A stretch of 6,807 nt of DNA from Pseudomonadota bacterium (GCA_023419055.1 JAEZYO010000523.1:1-6807); one strand, 5' to 3'; positions 1 to 6,352 are shown, numbered from the stretch's first letter. The notes: generated from the sequence alone by a model not told the origin. A program made the numbers and translations.

Positions 1-648
1 CGCGATCACCGAGCCGAGACACTCGGCGAACGGCTTGCCGAAGTGGATCATCGCGTAGGGGACGATCATGACGAAGATCGCTAGCGACCCGATGTAGCGC
101 GAGAGCGCAAAGATCAAGAAGCCTCGAAAGAAGAACTCGAGCATCAGAAACTGAAAGCCGTAAGCGATCTCCCAGGACAGGAACTGAAACCACGAGTCGC
201 CGGCAGCGCGATATTTCGGGTACGTTTGTAAGAACGCGTCGGTCTTCGAGGCGACGTACGCCATCGGCAGGACCAGGAGCAGCATGCCGAGGTAGAGCAG
301 CCAGGCGCGTGGCTCGTGCACGAAGCGGAGGCCATGGTCCCAAATCCGCCCCTTCAAGACGAGCTTGATGCAGAGCGCGGGCACGATGCCGTAGTTCACG
401 AGCTTGAAGGCGCCCCAATAGACCCGCGGCCAAAGATCCGGGTAGGGCCACTCGGCGCTGAGCGCCAACAGCGCCTCGCTCCTGTTCCAGAAGCCTTCCT
501 GCCCGAAGTAGCGCGGCAAGATCAGCGCGATCGCCGCGGTCACCAGGATCCAGGCCGCCTTCTGGCTCGGCAGCGGTTGATCGCGCCTCTCGGCGTCGAT
601 GGCTCGCCATTGGTCGATCGTCAGCCGCCTCAGCCACTCTAGGCTCAT
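1..648 (-). CDS. CPBP-family (CAAX/Rce1-like) intramembrane protease, partial
   Basis: Open minus-strand frame of 216 codons from ATG at 648, running off the left edge of the window, so the C-terminus is missing. The protein is hydrophobic, with likely membrane segments near residues 31-46, 78-98, 115-133, 157-180 and 187-203. Two signatures of the CPBP (ABI/Rce1) family are visible: LEFFFRGFL (E171, R175), corresponding to motif 1 EExxxR, and YAMIHFGKP (H202), corresponding to motif 2 FxxxH. Motif 3 would lie outside the window. Family members are membrane-embedded proteases that use Glu and His residues. Oddities: the first Glu of the usual Glu pair is Leu (L170), and the Phe four residues before H202 is Tyr. 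No clear Shine-Dalgarno precedes 648; an in-frame ATG at 663 is an alternative start. The substrate cannot be inferred. Confidence 0.85.
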   Translation of the reverse strand, partial: MSLEWLRRLTIDQWRAIDAERRDQPLPSQKAAWILVTAAIALILPRYFGQEGFWNRSEALLALSAEWPYPDLWPRVYWGAFKLVNYGIVPALCIKLVLKGRIWDHGLRFVHEPRAWLLYLGMLLLVLPMAYVASKTDAFLQTYPKYRAAGDSWFQFLSWEIAYGFQFLMLEFFFRGFLIFALSRYIGSLAIFVMIVPYAMIHFGKPFAECLGSVIA

Positions 649-744
649 CGCGGGCGGGACCATGCTCGGCCCGGTGGTCCGCGTCCAGCGGGGGACAGAA
701 TTGTCCTCTCGTTAGCGCCCGAAGCGGATTCTAGGCTGCGCCGC
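649..744. promoter_or_regulatory. Divergent intergenic region between protease and DUF3237 lipoprotein
   Basis: This 96-bp gap separates two divergent starts, so promoters for both genes must lie here or just inside the coding regions. I see no convincing -35/-10 pair and no strong ribosome binding site on either side. The region could shrink by 15 bp if the protease starts at the in-frame ATG at 663. Confidence 0.35.
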
Positions 745-1986
745 ATGAGTGTGTCCGGTCGCGCGTCCGCGCTCGCGTTTGGGCTGTTCCTGGCGTCGTG
801 CTCGGATCAAACACCCCAGCAGGCGCCGTCGAACGGTGGCGCCGGCTCCGGTGGCGACGCCTCGGGAGGGGCGGGCGGGAGCGCCGGTGGTGGCGCTCCT
901 TCCACCACGGGTGGCGCCGGGAACGGCTCCGGAGGCAGCACCGCCGGGAGCTCGGGGAGCGGCGGCGCTCCGGCGAACGGCGGAGGCGGCAACGCGCAAG
1001 GCGGAGCGGCGGGCAGCTCGTCGACGGGTGGCTCGGGCTCGAGCGAGTCGGCGACGATCCGACCGGATCCGTCGTGGACGTGTGGAGCGCCGGAGGGCGT
1101 TCCTCCTCCGACCCAGGGTGAGCTGGTCTTCACGGCGAAGCTCGAGATCGGTGACACCCACGAGTTCGGCGCGACTCAGTACGGCGTGCGCCGGCTCCGT
1201 GACGTGAGCGGAGCTTCGTTCTCCGGAGAGCGCATCGAAGGCACGTTCCTCGAGGGCGGCCTCGAGCTCGAGCTCGAGCTCGACAACGGAGCGACCGAGC
1301 TCGAGTCGATCAACGTGCTCCGCACCGGCGACGGCACGCTGATCTACCTCCGAACCTGCGGCTTTTCTGCCCCGAACGACGTGACCGGGCGCGTCGTCCT
1401 CGACTTCGAAGTCGCGACGTCGAGCAGCTACGCCTGGCTCAACGAGGGCAGCTACGCCGCGACGCGCACGGTGAGCGAGATCGACGGCTCGGTGGAGCTC
1501 GCGGTCTACGACGTCACCGACGTCGCGGTGGGCGAGCCCGTGATCGTGCTCCAGGATCCGCAAGGGGTGCCGCATCAACCCTGGGAGTGCTCGACCCAGA
1601 CCGGCACGAAGGGGGACAGCGTGTTCACGGAGAACGTGACCCTCGGCTCGTCGCTCTCCATCGGCGCGTCCAAGCGAGGCACGCGCAACATCATCCCCAT
1701 CACGGGAGGCACCGTGAGCGGCGACTTCACGGGCTCGGTGGTCCCGGGAGGCGCCGACTACCAGCTCATCGGCCAAACCACCACGCTCGACGCGCGCTAC
1801 ACCCTCGTCAGCGACGCGGGCGACTACGTGCTCGTGAGAAACTGTGGACCATTCGGGGCGCTCGTTCCGCTCTTCGAAGCGCGCAAGGACGGTCCGCTCG
1901 CGTTCCTCAACGCGAACGAGTTCTTGAGCTCGGACCCGGGCGCAGGCTCGGGCGGCGTGACCATCACCTTCTACGAGCGAAACTAG
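745..1986 (+). CDS. Lipoprotein with two tandem DUF3237 domains
   Basis: A 413-aa exported lipoprotein. Residues 1-19 form a type II signal peptide ending in lipobox LASC (C19 is the lipidation site). Residues 29-103 are a Gly/Ser/Ala spacer that would hold the rest away from the membrane. Two DUF3237 (UPF0311-like) beta-barrel domains follow, at about 112-258 and 281-412. They align well: GVRRLRDVSGASFSG (147-161) with GTRNIIPITGGTVSG (312-326), LIYLRTCG (199-206) with YVLVRNCG (361-368), and YAWLNEGSY (229-237) with LAFLNANEF (385-393). The second copy is closer to the family pattern (PITGG, PGGADY, LDARYTL). Each copy carries one Cys near its start (C113, C282) and one late (C205, C367), suggesting a disulfide within each domain. 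The family has no established activity. Only a weak AGG precedes the ATG; GTG at 751 is an alternative start. A decayed relative of the 3' end lies at about 3188-3320. Confidence 0.85.
   Translation: MSVSGRASALAFGLFLASCSDQTPQQAPSNGGAGSGGDASGGAGGSAGGGAPSTTGGAGNGSGGSTAGSSGSGGAPANGGGGNAQGGAAGSSSTGGSGSSESATIRPDPSWTCGAPEGVPPPTQGELVFTAKLEIGDTHEFGATQYGVRRLRDVSGASFSGERIEGTFLEGGLELELELDNGATELESINVLRTGDGTLIYLRTCGFSAPNDVTGRVVLDFEVATSSSYAWLNEGSYAATRTVSEIDGSVELAVYDVTDVAVGEPVIVLQDPQGVPHQPWECSTQTGTKGDSVFTENVTLGSSLSIGASKRGTRNIIPITGGTVSGDFTGSVVPGGADYQLIGQTTTLDARYTLVSDAGDYVLVRNCGPFGALVPLFEARKDGPLAFLNANEFLSSDPGAGSGGVTITFYERN
1261..1283 (+). repeat. Short tandem CTCGAG hexamer repeat inside coding sequence
   Basis: Three perfect copies of the 6-bp unit CTCGAG plus a partial fourth encode an alternating Leu-Glu run (about residues 173-179) in the first DUF3237 domain. 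The unit length keeps the frame, so gain or loss of a copy would change the length of a beta-strand without a frameshift. It is probably a codon-bias by-product of a strand with alternating Leu and Glu. Confidence 0.6.
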
Positions 1987-2001
1987 CCGGCCAACAGCCG
2001 G
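1987..2001 (+). terminator. Weak hairpin just after the DUF3237 lipoprotein stop
   Basis: Arms CCGGC and GCCGG with loop CAACA begin at the base after the stop codon. The stem is all G/C but only 5 bp long, and no T-run follows directly (the nearest pyrimidine-rich stretch starts about 10 bp later). It could slow or end transcription, but the signal is weak. Confidence 0.25.
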
Positions 2002-2093
2002 ATCGACAGCTTTCCTTTCGCCTTCGAGCGCACGGGGAAGCCTGGGCCGACACGAACGTACAACGCTCCACGAGTGGACGCGCGGGGCGTTCC

Positions 2094-2100
2094 GAGGAGG
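2094..2100 (+). promoter_or_regulatory. Strong ribosome binding site (GAGGAGG) that decides the start at 2108
   Basis: GAGGAGG is a near-perfect Shine-Dalgarno. Two ATGs follow back to back, at 2105 (spacing 4) and 2108 (spacing 7). The second has the more usual spacing, so 2108 is preferred; the difference is one residue. Confidence 0.7.
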
Positions 2101-2107
2101 CAGAATG

Positions 2108-2644
2108 ATGTCGTTCAGGTTGGTGGTGATTCATGCCGGCATGTTGGTCGGTGCATCGGCGATCGTGGGCTGCTCCGACGAAGCCTCAGCGAACAGCGGA
2201 GCGGGCGCGTCGGGTGGAGGAGGCGGAGCGGGTGGAACCGGCGGCTCCGCGACGAACCAAATCTCCGAGCGGAAGGTCCTGAGCTGCTCCGAGCTCGAAG
2301 CGAAAATCGAGGCCGATTCGAAGGCATTCGACGTCCCGGTCGAAGTCACGCTCGGTGCGTGGGAGGGGGTACCCGCGGAGTTGAAGGCGCTACCATCGGG
2401 CGCCAAGCTCTGCGGTTCCGTCGACGTGTTGAACCAGGGGCTCATCGTCTCGGAGCTCGACGGCTCGGCGCTCGAGGCGTACTACCGACCGATCTTCGAG
2501 GGGCTCGACTGTGCGTCCTTCGAGTGCGCCGTTCAGACCGAGGACGAACAGGAGCAGTACGTTTGCTCCTGCTTCGGAGACGAGCACTGGGGCAGCGTCA
2601 CCACGGCGCCAGACGTGGCCTACTACCTCCTTTCCTACGAATAG
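2108..2644 (+). CDS. Cys-containing lipoprotein with Gly spacer, unknown function
   Basis: A 178-aa predicted lipoprotein. The hydrophobic leader ends in lipobox IVGC (C22 lipidated), followed by a Gly/Ala/Ser spacer at about residues 29-48 like that of the upstream DUF3237 lipoprotein. The mature region (about 52-178) has six cysteines: C60, C102, C135, C140, C153 and C155. The last four are in two close pairs (CASFEC, CSC), which points to a disulfide-stabilised extracytoplasmic domain. The mature part is acidic and ends in AYYLLSYE. I do not recognise the domain. It lies 121 bp after the DUF3237 gene on the same strand; with its own strong ribosome binding site and a weak hairpin between the genes, it may be transcribed together with or apart from it. 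Confidence 0.8.
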   Translation: MSFRLVVIHAGMLVGASAIVGCSDEASANSGAGASGGGGGAGGTGGSATNQISERKVLSCSELEAKIEADSKAFDVPVEVTLGAWEGVPAELKALPSGAKLCGSVDVLNQGLIVSELDGSALEAYYRPIFEGLDCASFECAVQTEDEQEQYVCSCFGDEHWGSVTTAPDVAYYLLSYE

Positions 2645-2788
2645 CGAAGTCGTTCCGGTCCACGGAAGGAGTGGGATTCGTCGGGCGCGCCCGAGCCGTT
2701 TGCGGACGCGTCGTGACCGGGGCATAGGTCGCTCGTTGGATACGACACATCGCTCGAGCGACGATGGCGGCCAGCCCTCGCGCCGGAA
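2645..2788. other. Convergent intergenic region, no gene seen
   Basis: 144 bp between the ends of two convergent reading frames. Neither strand here continues the LamG domain interrupted at 2789 in any frame. A 12-bp perfect palindrome, TCGCTCGAGCGA (2750-2761), is present, but it leaves only a 4-bp stem once a loop is allowed and has no T-run, so I do not call it a terminator. Confidence 0.4.
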
Positions 2789-3118
2789 TCAGTCCAGCGG
2801 CTCACCCGGTCTGCTCTTGCTCTGGGCACCCGACCTCGAGCAAAGCAGCGGCTCGTAGTTGCGCTGCGCATCGAGCTTCACCTTAGTTTCGAGCGTGAAG
2901 TTGCCGGTGCCGAAATCGTAGGCCGGCTTGTGTCGCAGCGTCACGCTGTCGTCGACGCCGTCGAGCTTCCGGCTCGGCTTCGGCATGGACATGGTGATGG
3001 CTTCGCCGTTCGACGAGACGCTCTCGCCGCCGCTCGCCTCTTCGACGGGCACGTCGCCGCAGCCGACGGCGCTCGACCCGAGGGTCGTTGCGATGATGAT
3101 GGGGATCCACTTTTTCAT
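2789..3118 (-). CDS. Truncated lipoprotein with partial LamG-like domain, probable gene remnant
   Basis: A 109-aa frame with an intact 5' end. The start is supported by GAGGAA (minus strand, 3128-3123) 4 nt before ATG. The leader has a KKW N-terminus and lipobox-like AVGC (C20 lipidated), then a short acidic/Ser-rich linker. Residues 51-93 match the beginning of a LamG/concanavalin-like domain: LDGVDDSVTL (52-61), DFGTGNFTLETKVK (68-81) and YEPLLC (88-93). Such domains normally need about 150 residues, but this frame stops after about 55, with an odd basic tail ending GEPLD. Neither other frame downstream resembles the missing part, so this looks like a 3' deletion rather than a single frameshift. 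The product would probably not fold as a LamG sandwich. It could still be expressed as a short lipoprotein. It sits next to another gene remnant on the opposite strand. Confidence 0.6.
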   Translation of the reverse strand: MKKWIPIIIATTLGSSAVGCGDVPVEEASGGESVSSNGEAITMSMPKPSRKLDGVDDSVTLRHKPAYDFGTGNFTLETKVKLDAQRNYEPLLCSRSGAQSKSRPGEPLD

Positions 3119-3187
3119 GATGTTCCTCGACTCTCCAAAGGACTCGAGGAGCGGCCGACCCGGTCGCGCCGCGCCCTCGCGGATTCG

Positions 3188-3320
3188 CCCTTCAGCAATG
3201 CCTGGGCCAACACGGATCCCGCTACAAAGCCGCTATTTTCTTGCCTACGGGTGTCGACGGTCTGCGCGAGCCCACGCGCCGTCTCCGGCGGGGTGACCAT
3301 CACCTTTAGGAGCGAAACTT
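3188..3320 (+). pseudogene. Remnant of the 3' end of a DUF3237 gene
   Basis: Bases 3284-3319 match the 3' end of the DUF3237 lipoprotein gene (1948-1983) closely. Both read SGGVTITF in translation, followed by the shared bases GAGCGAAACT, but the remnant has lost one base after the TITF codons and lacks the stop codon. Upstream in the same frame, 3191-3220 reads FSNAWANTDP, resembling NANEFLSSDP (389-398) of the intact protein. The gap between the DP and SGG blocks is 21 residues here against 4 in the intact gene, so an insertion or further decay lies between them. No signal peptide or N-terminal domain sequence was found upstream; that strand is occupied by the opposing truncated LamG frame. 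The long open frame running through it from about 2930 is otherwise Arg-rich and not protein-like. Confidence 0.55.
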
Positions 3321-3666
3321 GCGCGCCGACGTGGCTCGTCTTGTCGAGGCTCGACGACACGTCGCGCCTCGAGACACTCCGAGCGAACCTACAGCGCCTC
3401 GTGCGCGCCGCTCCTTGCAGTCGCGTAGCTCGACGATCCCAGATCGTGGCTCGGCATGATCGTTCCGCTCCGACACCAGGCGGGACCGAAGCCGCACTCG
3501 CGAATGCCTGACGTGTACGTGGCTTCTCGGGGATCGTTAACCGCTTGCTACCGCGACAGAACTCTCTTCCCACGCCAACGAACCCTGTGGTAGGTCAGCT
3601 CCAGGTGAGGCATCGGCGCGTGGTCGCGGGCATCGACCGCACGCTCGGTGGCTAGAAGGGCAAAAA
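3321..3666. other. Intergenic stretch without a recognisable gene
   Basis: About 350 bp upstream of the secreted protein at 3667. Open frames here are Arg/Ala-rich and lack plausible starts or domains. A small hairpin, ACGATC-CCA-GATCGT (3433-3447), is visible without a T-run. The promoter of the gene at 3667 should lie in the right half, but I cannot point to convincing boxes. Confidence 0.4.
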
Positions 3667-4128
3667 ATGAAGAAGTCACTGATCGCTTTGGTGTTGGGTT
3701 CGGGTATTTTCGGTGGAGTTCTTGCGGACGCAAAGCCTGCGGCCGCCTGGTGGACGCGGCAGTTCGGCGGGGTCATCTATTCGGTCAAGAACGGGGACCG
3801 TCTCTACCCCGGCGCGGCGGACTACCCGATCCTCTCCACGAGCAGCATGTCGATGGCTGCCGCAAAGACCATCTGGGTCGAGACCTATAATCTCAGAAGT
3901 GACGCGGTCACCTCGGTACAGATTTGCGCGGCTTACTGGGCGAGTAACGGCGAAGCTTGCTCTCCTCGGCAAGAGCAATCGGGGAGCGGGCACAAGTCGT
4001 ATGGCTTCGGCACGTATGCTTACATCTGGGACGAGGAAGCCGATTTTCCGTACTACACGGTCCAGTCGTCGACCAGGAACAGTGCCGGTGGCGCTGTACG
4101 GGTGAACGGCATCTTCATCACGAACTGA
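3667..4128 (+). CDS. Small secreted protein of unknown function
   Basis: A 153-aa protein with a clear Sec signal peptide: MKKS, hydrophobic core about residues 5-20, and a likely signal peptidase I site after the AAA at 25-27 (before WW). There is no lipobox, so it should be released to the periplasm or outside. The mature part is rich in Tyr, Trp, Ser and Gly, with two cysteines (C87, C98) 11 apart that could form one disulfide, and alternating polar/hydrophobic stretches suggesting a beta-fold. I do not recognise the family. The start is supported by GAAGGG (3655-3660) 6 nt before ATG. The coding sequence looks less GC-biased than its neighbours (for example AAT, AAA, TAT and AGT codons), which hints at a different history. 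The membrane-anchored protein gene follows 80 bp downstream on the same strand. Confidence 0.75.
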   Translation: MKKSLIALVLGSGIFGGVLADAKPAAAWWTRQFGGVIYSVKNGDRLYPGAADYPILSTSSMSMAAAKTIWVETYNLRSDAVTSVQICAAYWASNGEACSPRQEQSGSGHKSYGFGTYAYIWDEEADFPYYTVQSSTRNSAGGAVRVNGIFITN

Positions 4129-4208
4129 GGCCACGTGCTTGCCGAGGGCGGTTCGAGCTGGTGCTCGGTCCGCCCCGGTGAGCAACGCCGAACGTGCTGC
4201 AGGTTCGC

Positions 4209-4841
4209 ATGAAGTCGCAACTCCAAACGATTGGCATTTCACTGGCGAGTGCCCTCATTGGGGCAGCCGCTGTCACCTGGTTTCAGGCGCAAAAGGTCGC
4301 CGCGAAAGAGCCTGCACCCAGTGCGACGGCGTCGGCTCGCCCGGTCGAAGTGCGTGTTCTATCCCAAAAGAGCGACCCGAATCTGGTCGAGCGCCTATCC
4401 GCTCTCGAGGAACGCGTGGCGAGCCAAGCTATGCAAGCGGAAGGCTCGGAAGACGTCGAGGCTCCGCCGATCGACCCGGTGGAAGCGGATGTCCGAGCCG
4501 CTCAACGCCGCGAAAACCGGGAGTCCAGCTTCTCGGCGCAAACCGTCGATCGAACCTGGGCGCCGGACGCGGCGCGCTCATTCCAAGCCGACTTCGAGGC
4601 GTTCGAGGACCGTACGTTCGACGCGGGTCCGGTAGATTGCCGCACGAACACTTGCCGGACACAGCTCACCTTCGATTCCTACGACGCCGCTCGCGCGCAC
4701 GCGCAGCGGATCGTGCAGCACCGGTACGCGACGAACTGCGTCAGAGAGATCTTCACTCCCGAACCGGAAGGCGAGCCGAGCGGGCCGTACACGGCGACCG
4801 TCTACTTCGATTGCGCGAACCTTCGTGAGTCCGCGAATTGA
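4209..4841 (+). CDS. Membrane-anchored protein with CRxxxCR motif, unknown function
   Basis: A 210-aa protein. A single N-terminal hydrophobic segment (about residues 8-25) without a good cleavage site suggests an inner-membrane anchor with the rest in the periplasm. A Pro/Ala-rich linker and a short heptad-like stretch (about 58-76, LVERLSALEERVASQAM) may form a coiled coil. The C-terminal domain (about 106-205) has four cysteines: VDCRTNTCR (C144, C149), NCVRE (C177) and YFDCANL (C202), probably paired as disulfides. From memory, similar DCRxxxCR domains occur in uncharacterised myxobacterial envelope proteins; this needs a database check. The ATG at 4209 is chosen because a weak AGG lies 5 nt upstream and the leader then begins MKSQ; an in-frame GTG at 4194 would add five residues. 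It may be cotranscribed with the upstream secreted protein. Confidence 0.75.
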   Translation: MKSQLQTIGISLASALIGAAAVTWFQAQKVAAKEPAPSATASARPVEVRVLSQKSDPNLVERLSALEERVASQAMQAEGSEDVEAPPIDPVEADVRAAQRRENRESSFSAQTVDRTWAPDAARSFQADFEAFEDRTFDAGPVDCRTNTCRTQLTFDSYDAARAHAQRIVQHRYATNCVREIFTPEPEGEPSGPYTATVYFDCANLRESAN

Positions 4842-4857
4842 GCGGACGCTGTCCCGC
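4842..4857. terminator. Possible imperfect hairpin between convergent genes
   Basis: Directly after the stop codon, GCGGAC and GTCCCGC can pair with one bulged base around loop GCT. The gap between the two convergent genes is only 41 bp, so a bidirectional terminator is expected here, but no T-run is present and the stem is imperfect. Confidence 0.2.
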
Positions 4858-4882
4858 GACGGATCGAACAGGAGCGCGCCGC

Positions 4883-5281
4883 TCAGTAGCGGCAGCGATT
4901 CTGCAGGCAGCGTTCGTACGGCGAGGGGCAGTCTCCGGCGTCGGCGCAGGTGATCTCGCTGCAGTCGTCGGCTCCGCTGACTGACGAGTCGCCGCTGCAA
5001 CAACCCACGCAGATCGCGGCCGGACCAGAAGCGTCGCCGGTCGAGCCGAGCGAGTAGCAGGCTTCGGCGTCGCCGGAGCAAGCCGCTGTTGGTTCGGGGG
5101 GCTGTTCACACTCCACGTCGAGGGCGTTCTCGATGCTGCACGTGCGGCCGGTGAGATCGACGACGCGCACGGTCGGACCGTCGTCGCCCTCGTCGTCGTC
5201 GCTCGAACAGCCTAGCGCGCTCACGCACGTGAACGCGATCCACATCAGGGAGCGAGAGATGTCGAATGCGCGGATGCCCAT
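4883..5281 (-). CDS. Small Cys-rich lipoprotein
   Basis: A 132-aa predicted lipoprotein. The leader contains a hydrophobic stretch (12-23) and ends with lipobox-like ALGC (C25). An acidic SSDDDEGDD linker follows directly. The mature part has 12 further cysteines (C48, 58, 68, 75, 91, 94, 95, 107, 112, 118, 125, 130), enough for six disulfides. The C-terminal block CADAGDCPSPYERCLQNRC resembles the short C-x-x-DC-P-x-C-x-x-x-x-C modules common in delta-proteobacterial exported proteins. No catalytic signature is seen; a binding, adhesion or structural role is possible but unproven. The start at 5281 is supported by AAGAGG (plus 5294-5289) 7 nt upstream; Met13 is a weaker alternative. It lies 159 bp after the LysR gene on the same strand, so it could be on a separate transcript. 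Confidence 0.75.
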   Translation of the reverse strand: MGIRAFDISRSLMWIAFTCVSALGCSSDDDEGDDGPTVRVVDLTGRTCSIENALDVECEQPPEPTAACSGDAEACYSLGSTGDASGPAAICVGCCSGDSSVSGADDCSEITCADAGDCPSPYERCLQNRCRY

Positions 5282-5400
5282 CTGAATACCTCTTCGAGTC
5301 GTTGCTCTCGGAAGCGTACGTCGAAAGGCGACGACGAATTCGCGCGCTGAACCGATCGGGAAAAGTTTCTCGTGCGCGGTGATGCGGCTCGAGTGATTGC

Positions 5401-5423
5401 GCGCGGAGCGCTCGAGCTCGCGC
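5401..5423 (-). terminator. Possible terminator hairpin after the LysR-type gene
   Basis: GCGCGGAGC (5401-5409) and GCTCGCGC (5416-5423) pair with one bulged G around a 6-nt loop, 17 bp past the LysR stop. The stem is GC-rich but has no T-run on the minus strand. The rest of 5282-5440 holds the ribosome binding site of the Cys-rich lipoprotein and presumably its promoter; I see no other feature there. Confidence 0.25.
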
Positions 5424-5440
5424 AGGGAACGCGCGAAAGT

Positions 5441-6346
5441 TCACTCCGTGCCGCGTTCCAGCTCGACCCCCTCCACCGACTCGAGACGTTCGCACAGAAA
5501 CTCGAGGACGCTCTCGACTCTCGGCACGGCGCGCATCGCCTTGGCACACACGACGAAGAGCTCACCTCGAGGTAGCGGAAGCTCGACGGGGAGCTCCACC
5601 AGCGGCGGGTACGGCTCGTCGGGGTGGCGCGTCGCCGGGAGGATCATCGCGCCCAGCCCTTCCGCGACGGCGCGGTGCTGGACCACGAAGTCGTTCGACG
5701 CGAAAGCCGGACGAAAACCAGGGATCAAGTCCTCGAGCTCGGGGCGCGGCGTGAGGTGCTCGAGCGGGGCGGACCAAGTCACCCAGTCGATGTCGGCCGG
5801 CGCGAGCGGAGGCACGAGCTTTCGCGCGTAGCGCTTCGACGCGAAGACCCCGAGGCGCACCGCCACGCGCGCGACGCACGCGAGATCGGGTTGCGTCGGC
5901 GCGCGGCTGCGAACCGCTATTTCGGCGTGACCGCGCGATAAGTCGATGGTGTCGATGCCGCTCAAGAGCTCGAGCCTCACGTCGGGCAAGCGCCGGCGCA
6001 GATCGCGCGCGAAGGGCACCAAGAAGTCGTGCGCGAACCCCGGAGCGGTCGCGATTCGAACCACGCCCTCGGGCTCGTTGCTCACGGTAGCGGCAGAACG
6101 TCCGAGCTCGTTCGCCCAGCGCGCCATCTGTTGAGCGGAGGGGAGCAGTCGCTCACCCGCGGCGGTGAGGTGCGCTCCGTCCGCGTCACGTCGAAAGAGA
6201 GGCAAGCCGAGCGCGGCCTCGAGCGCCTGGACGCGGCGGCTCACGGTGGGCTGGGTGATGCGGAGCCTGCGCGCCGCAGAGCTGAAGCTGCCGCTCTCCG
6301 CCACGGCGAGAAAGAGCTCGAGGTCGGCCCACGGCTGGGTATGCAC
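5441..6346 (-). CDS. LysR-type transcriptional regulator
   Basis: A 301-aa protein of normal length for the family. The N-terminal winged helix-turn-helix spans about residues 7-66, with the typical run DLELFLAVAESGSFSSAARR (8-27), then TQPTVSRRVQALE (31-43) and LGLPLFRR (46-53). A linker helix leads to the periplasmic-binding-protein-like effector domain (about 93-290; begins GVVRIATAP, includes VAEGLGAMILP at 227-237). These regulators act as tetramers on DNA, usually controlling a divergent gene and their own. Here the divergent gene encodes an MBL-fold hydrolase, its likely target. The start is GTG at 6346, the only plausible one: an in-frame stop lies at 6380-6382 with no ATG between. 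There is no Shine-Dalgarno, and a -10-like TATACA sits 7 nt upstream, so the mRNA may be leaderless. The effector is unknown. Confidence 0.95.
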   Translation of the reverse strand: MHTQPWADLELFLAVAESGSFSSAARRLRITQPTVSRRVQALEAALGLPLFRRDADGAHLTAAGERLLPSAQQMARWANELGRSAATVSNEPEGVVRIATAPGFAHDFLVPFARDLRRRLPDVRLELLSGIDTIDLSRGHAEIAVRSRAPTQPDLACVARVAVRLGVFASKRYARKLVPPLAPADIDWVTWSAPLEHLTPRPELEDLIPGFRPAFASNDFVVQHRAVAEGLGAMILPATRHPDEPYPPLVELPVELPLPRGELFVVCAKAMRAVPRVESVLEFLCERLESVEGVELERGTE

Positions 6347-6352
6347 TGGCGT

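Noticed and set aside
829..1053. Gly/Ser-coding low-complexity DNA as a repeat array or CRISPR
   Set aside because: There is no regular repeat-spacer unit; it is an in-frame flexible linker after a lipobox.
712..1776. Long antisense open frame (354 codons) opposite the DUF3237 lipoprotein gene
   Set aside because: Arg/Ala/Gly/Val-rich with no domain or signal; it mirrors the high third-position GC of the real gene, which has a lipobox and two recognisable domains.
2750..2761. 12-bp palindrome TCGCTCGAGCGA as terminator
   Set aside because: Only a 4-bp stem once a loop is allowed and no T-run; such CG/CTCGAG palindromes are frequent in this base composition.
2930..3511. 193-codon plus-strand frame across the LamG start and the DUF3237 remnant
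   Set aside because: Its first half is antisense to the supported lipoprotein and the rest is Arg-rich. Only the short FSNAWANTDP/SGGVTITF stretch is protein-like, and that is better explained as a pseudogene fragment.
3676..4242. 188-codon minus-strand frame opposite the secreted protein
   Set aside because: No signal peptide, domain or ribosome binding site; the opposite strand has a clear signal peptide and Shine-Dalgarno.
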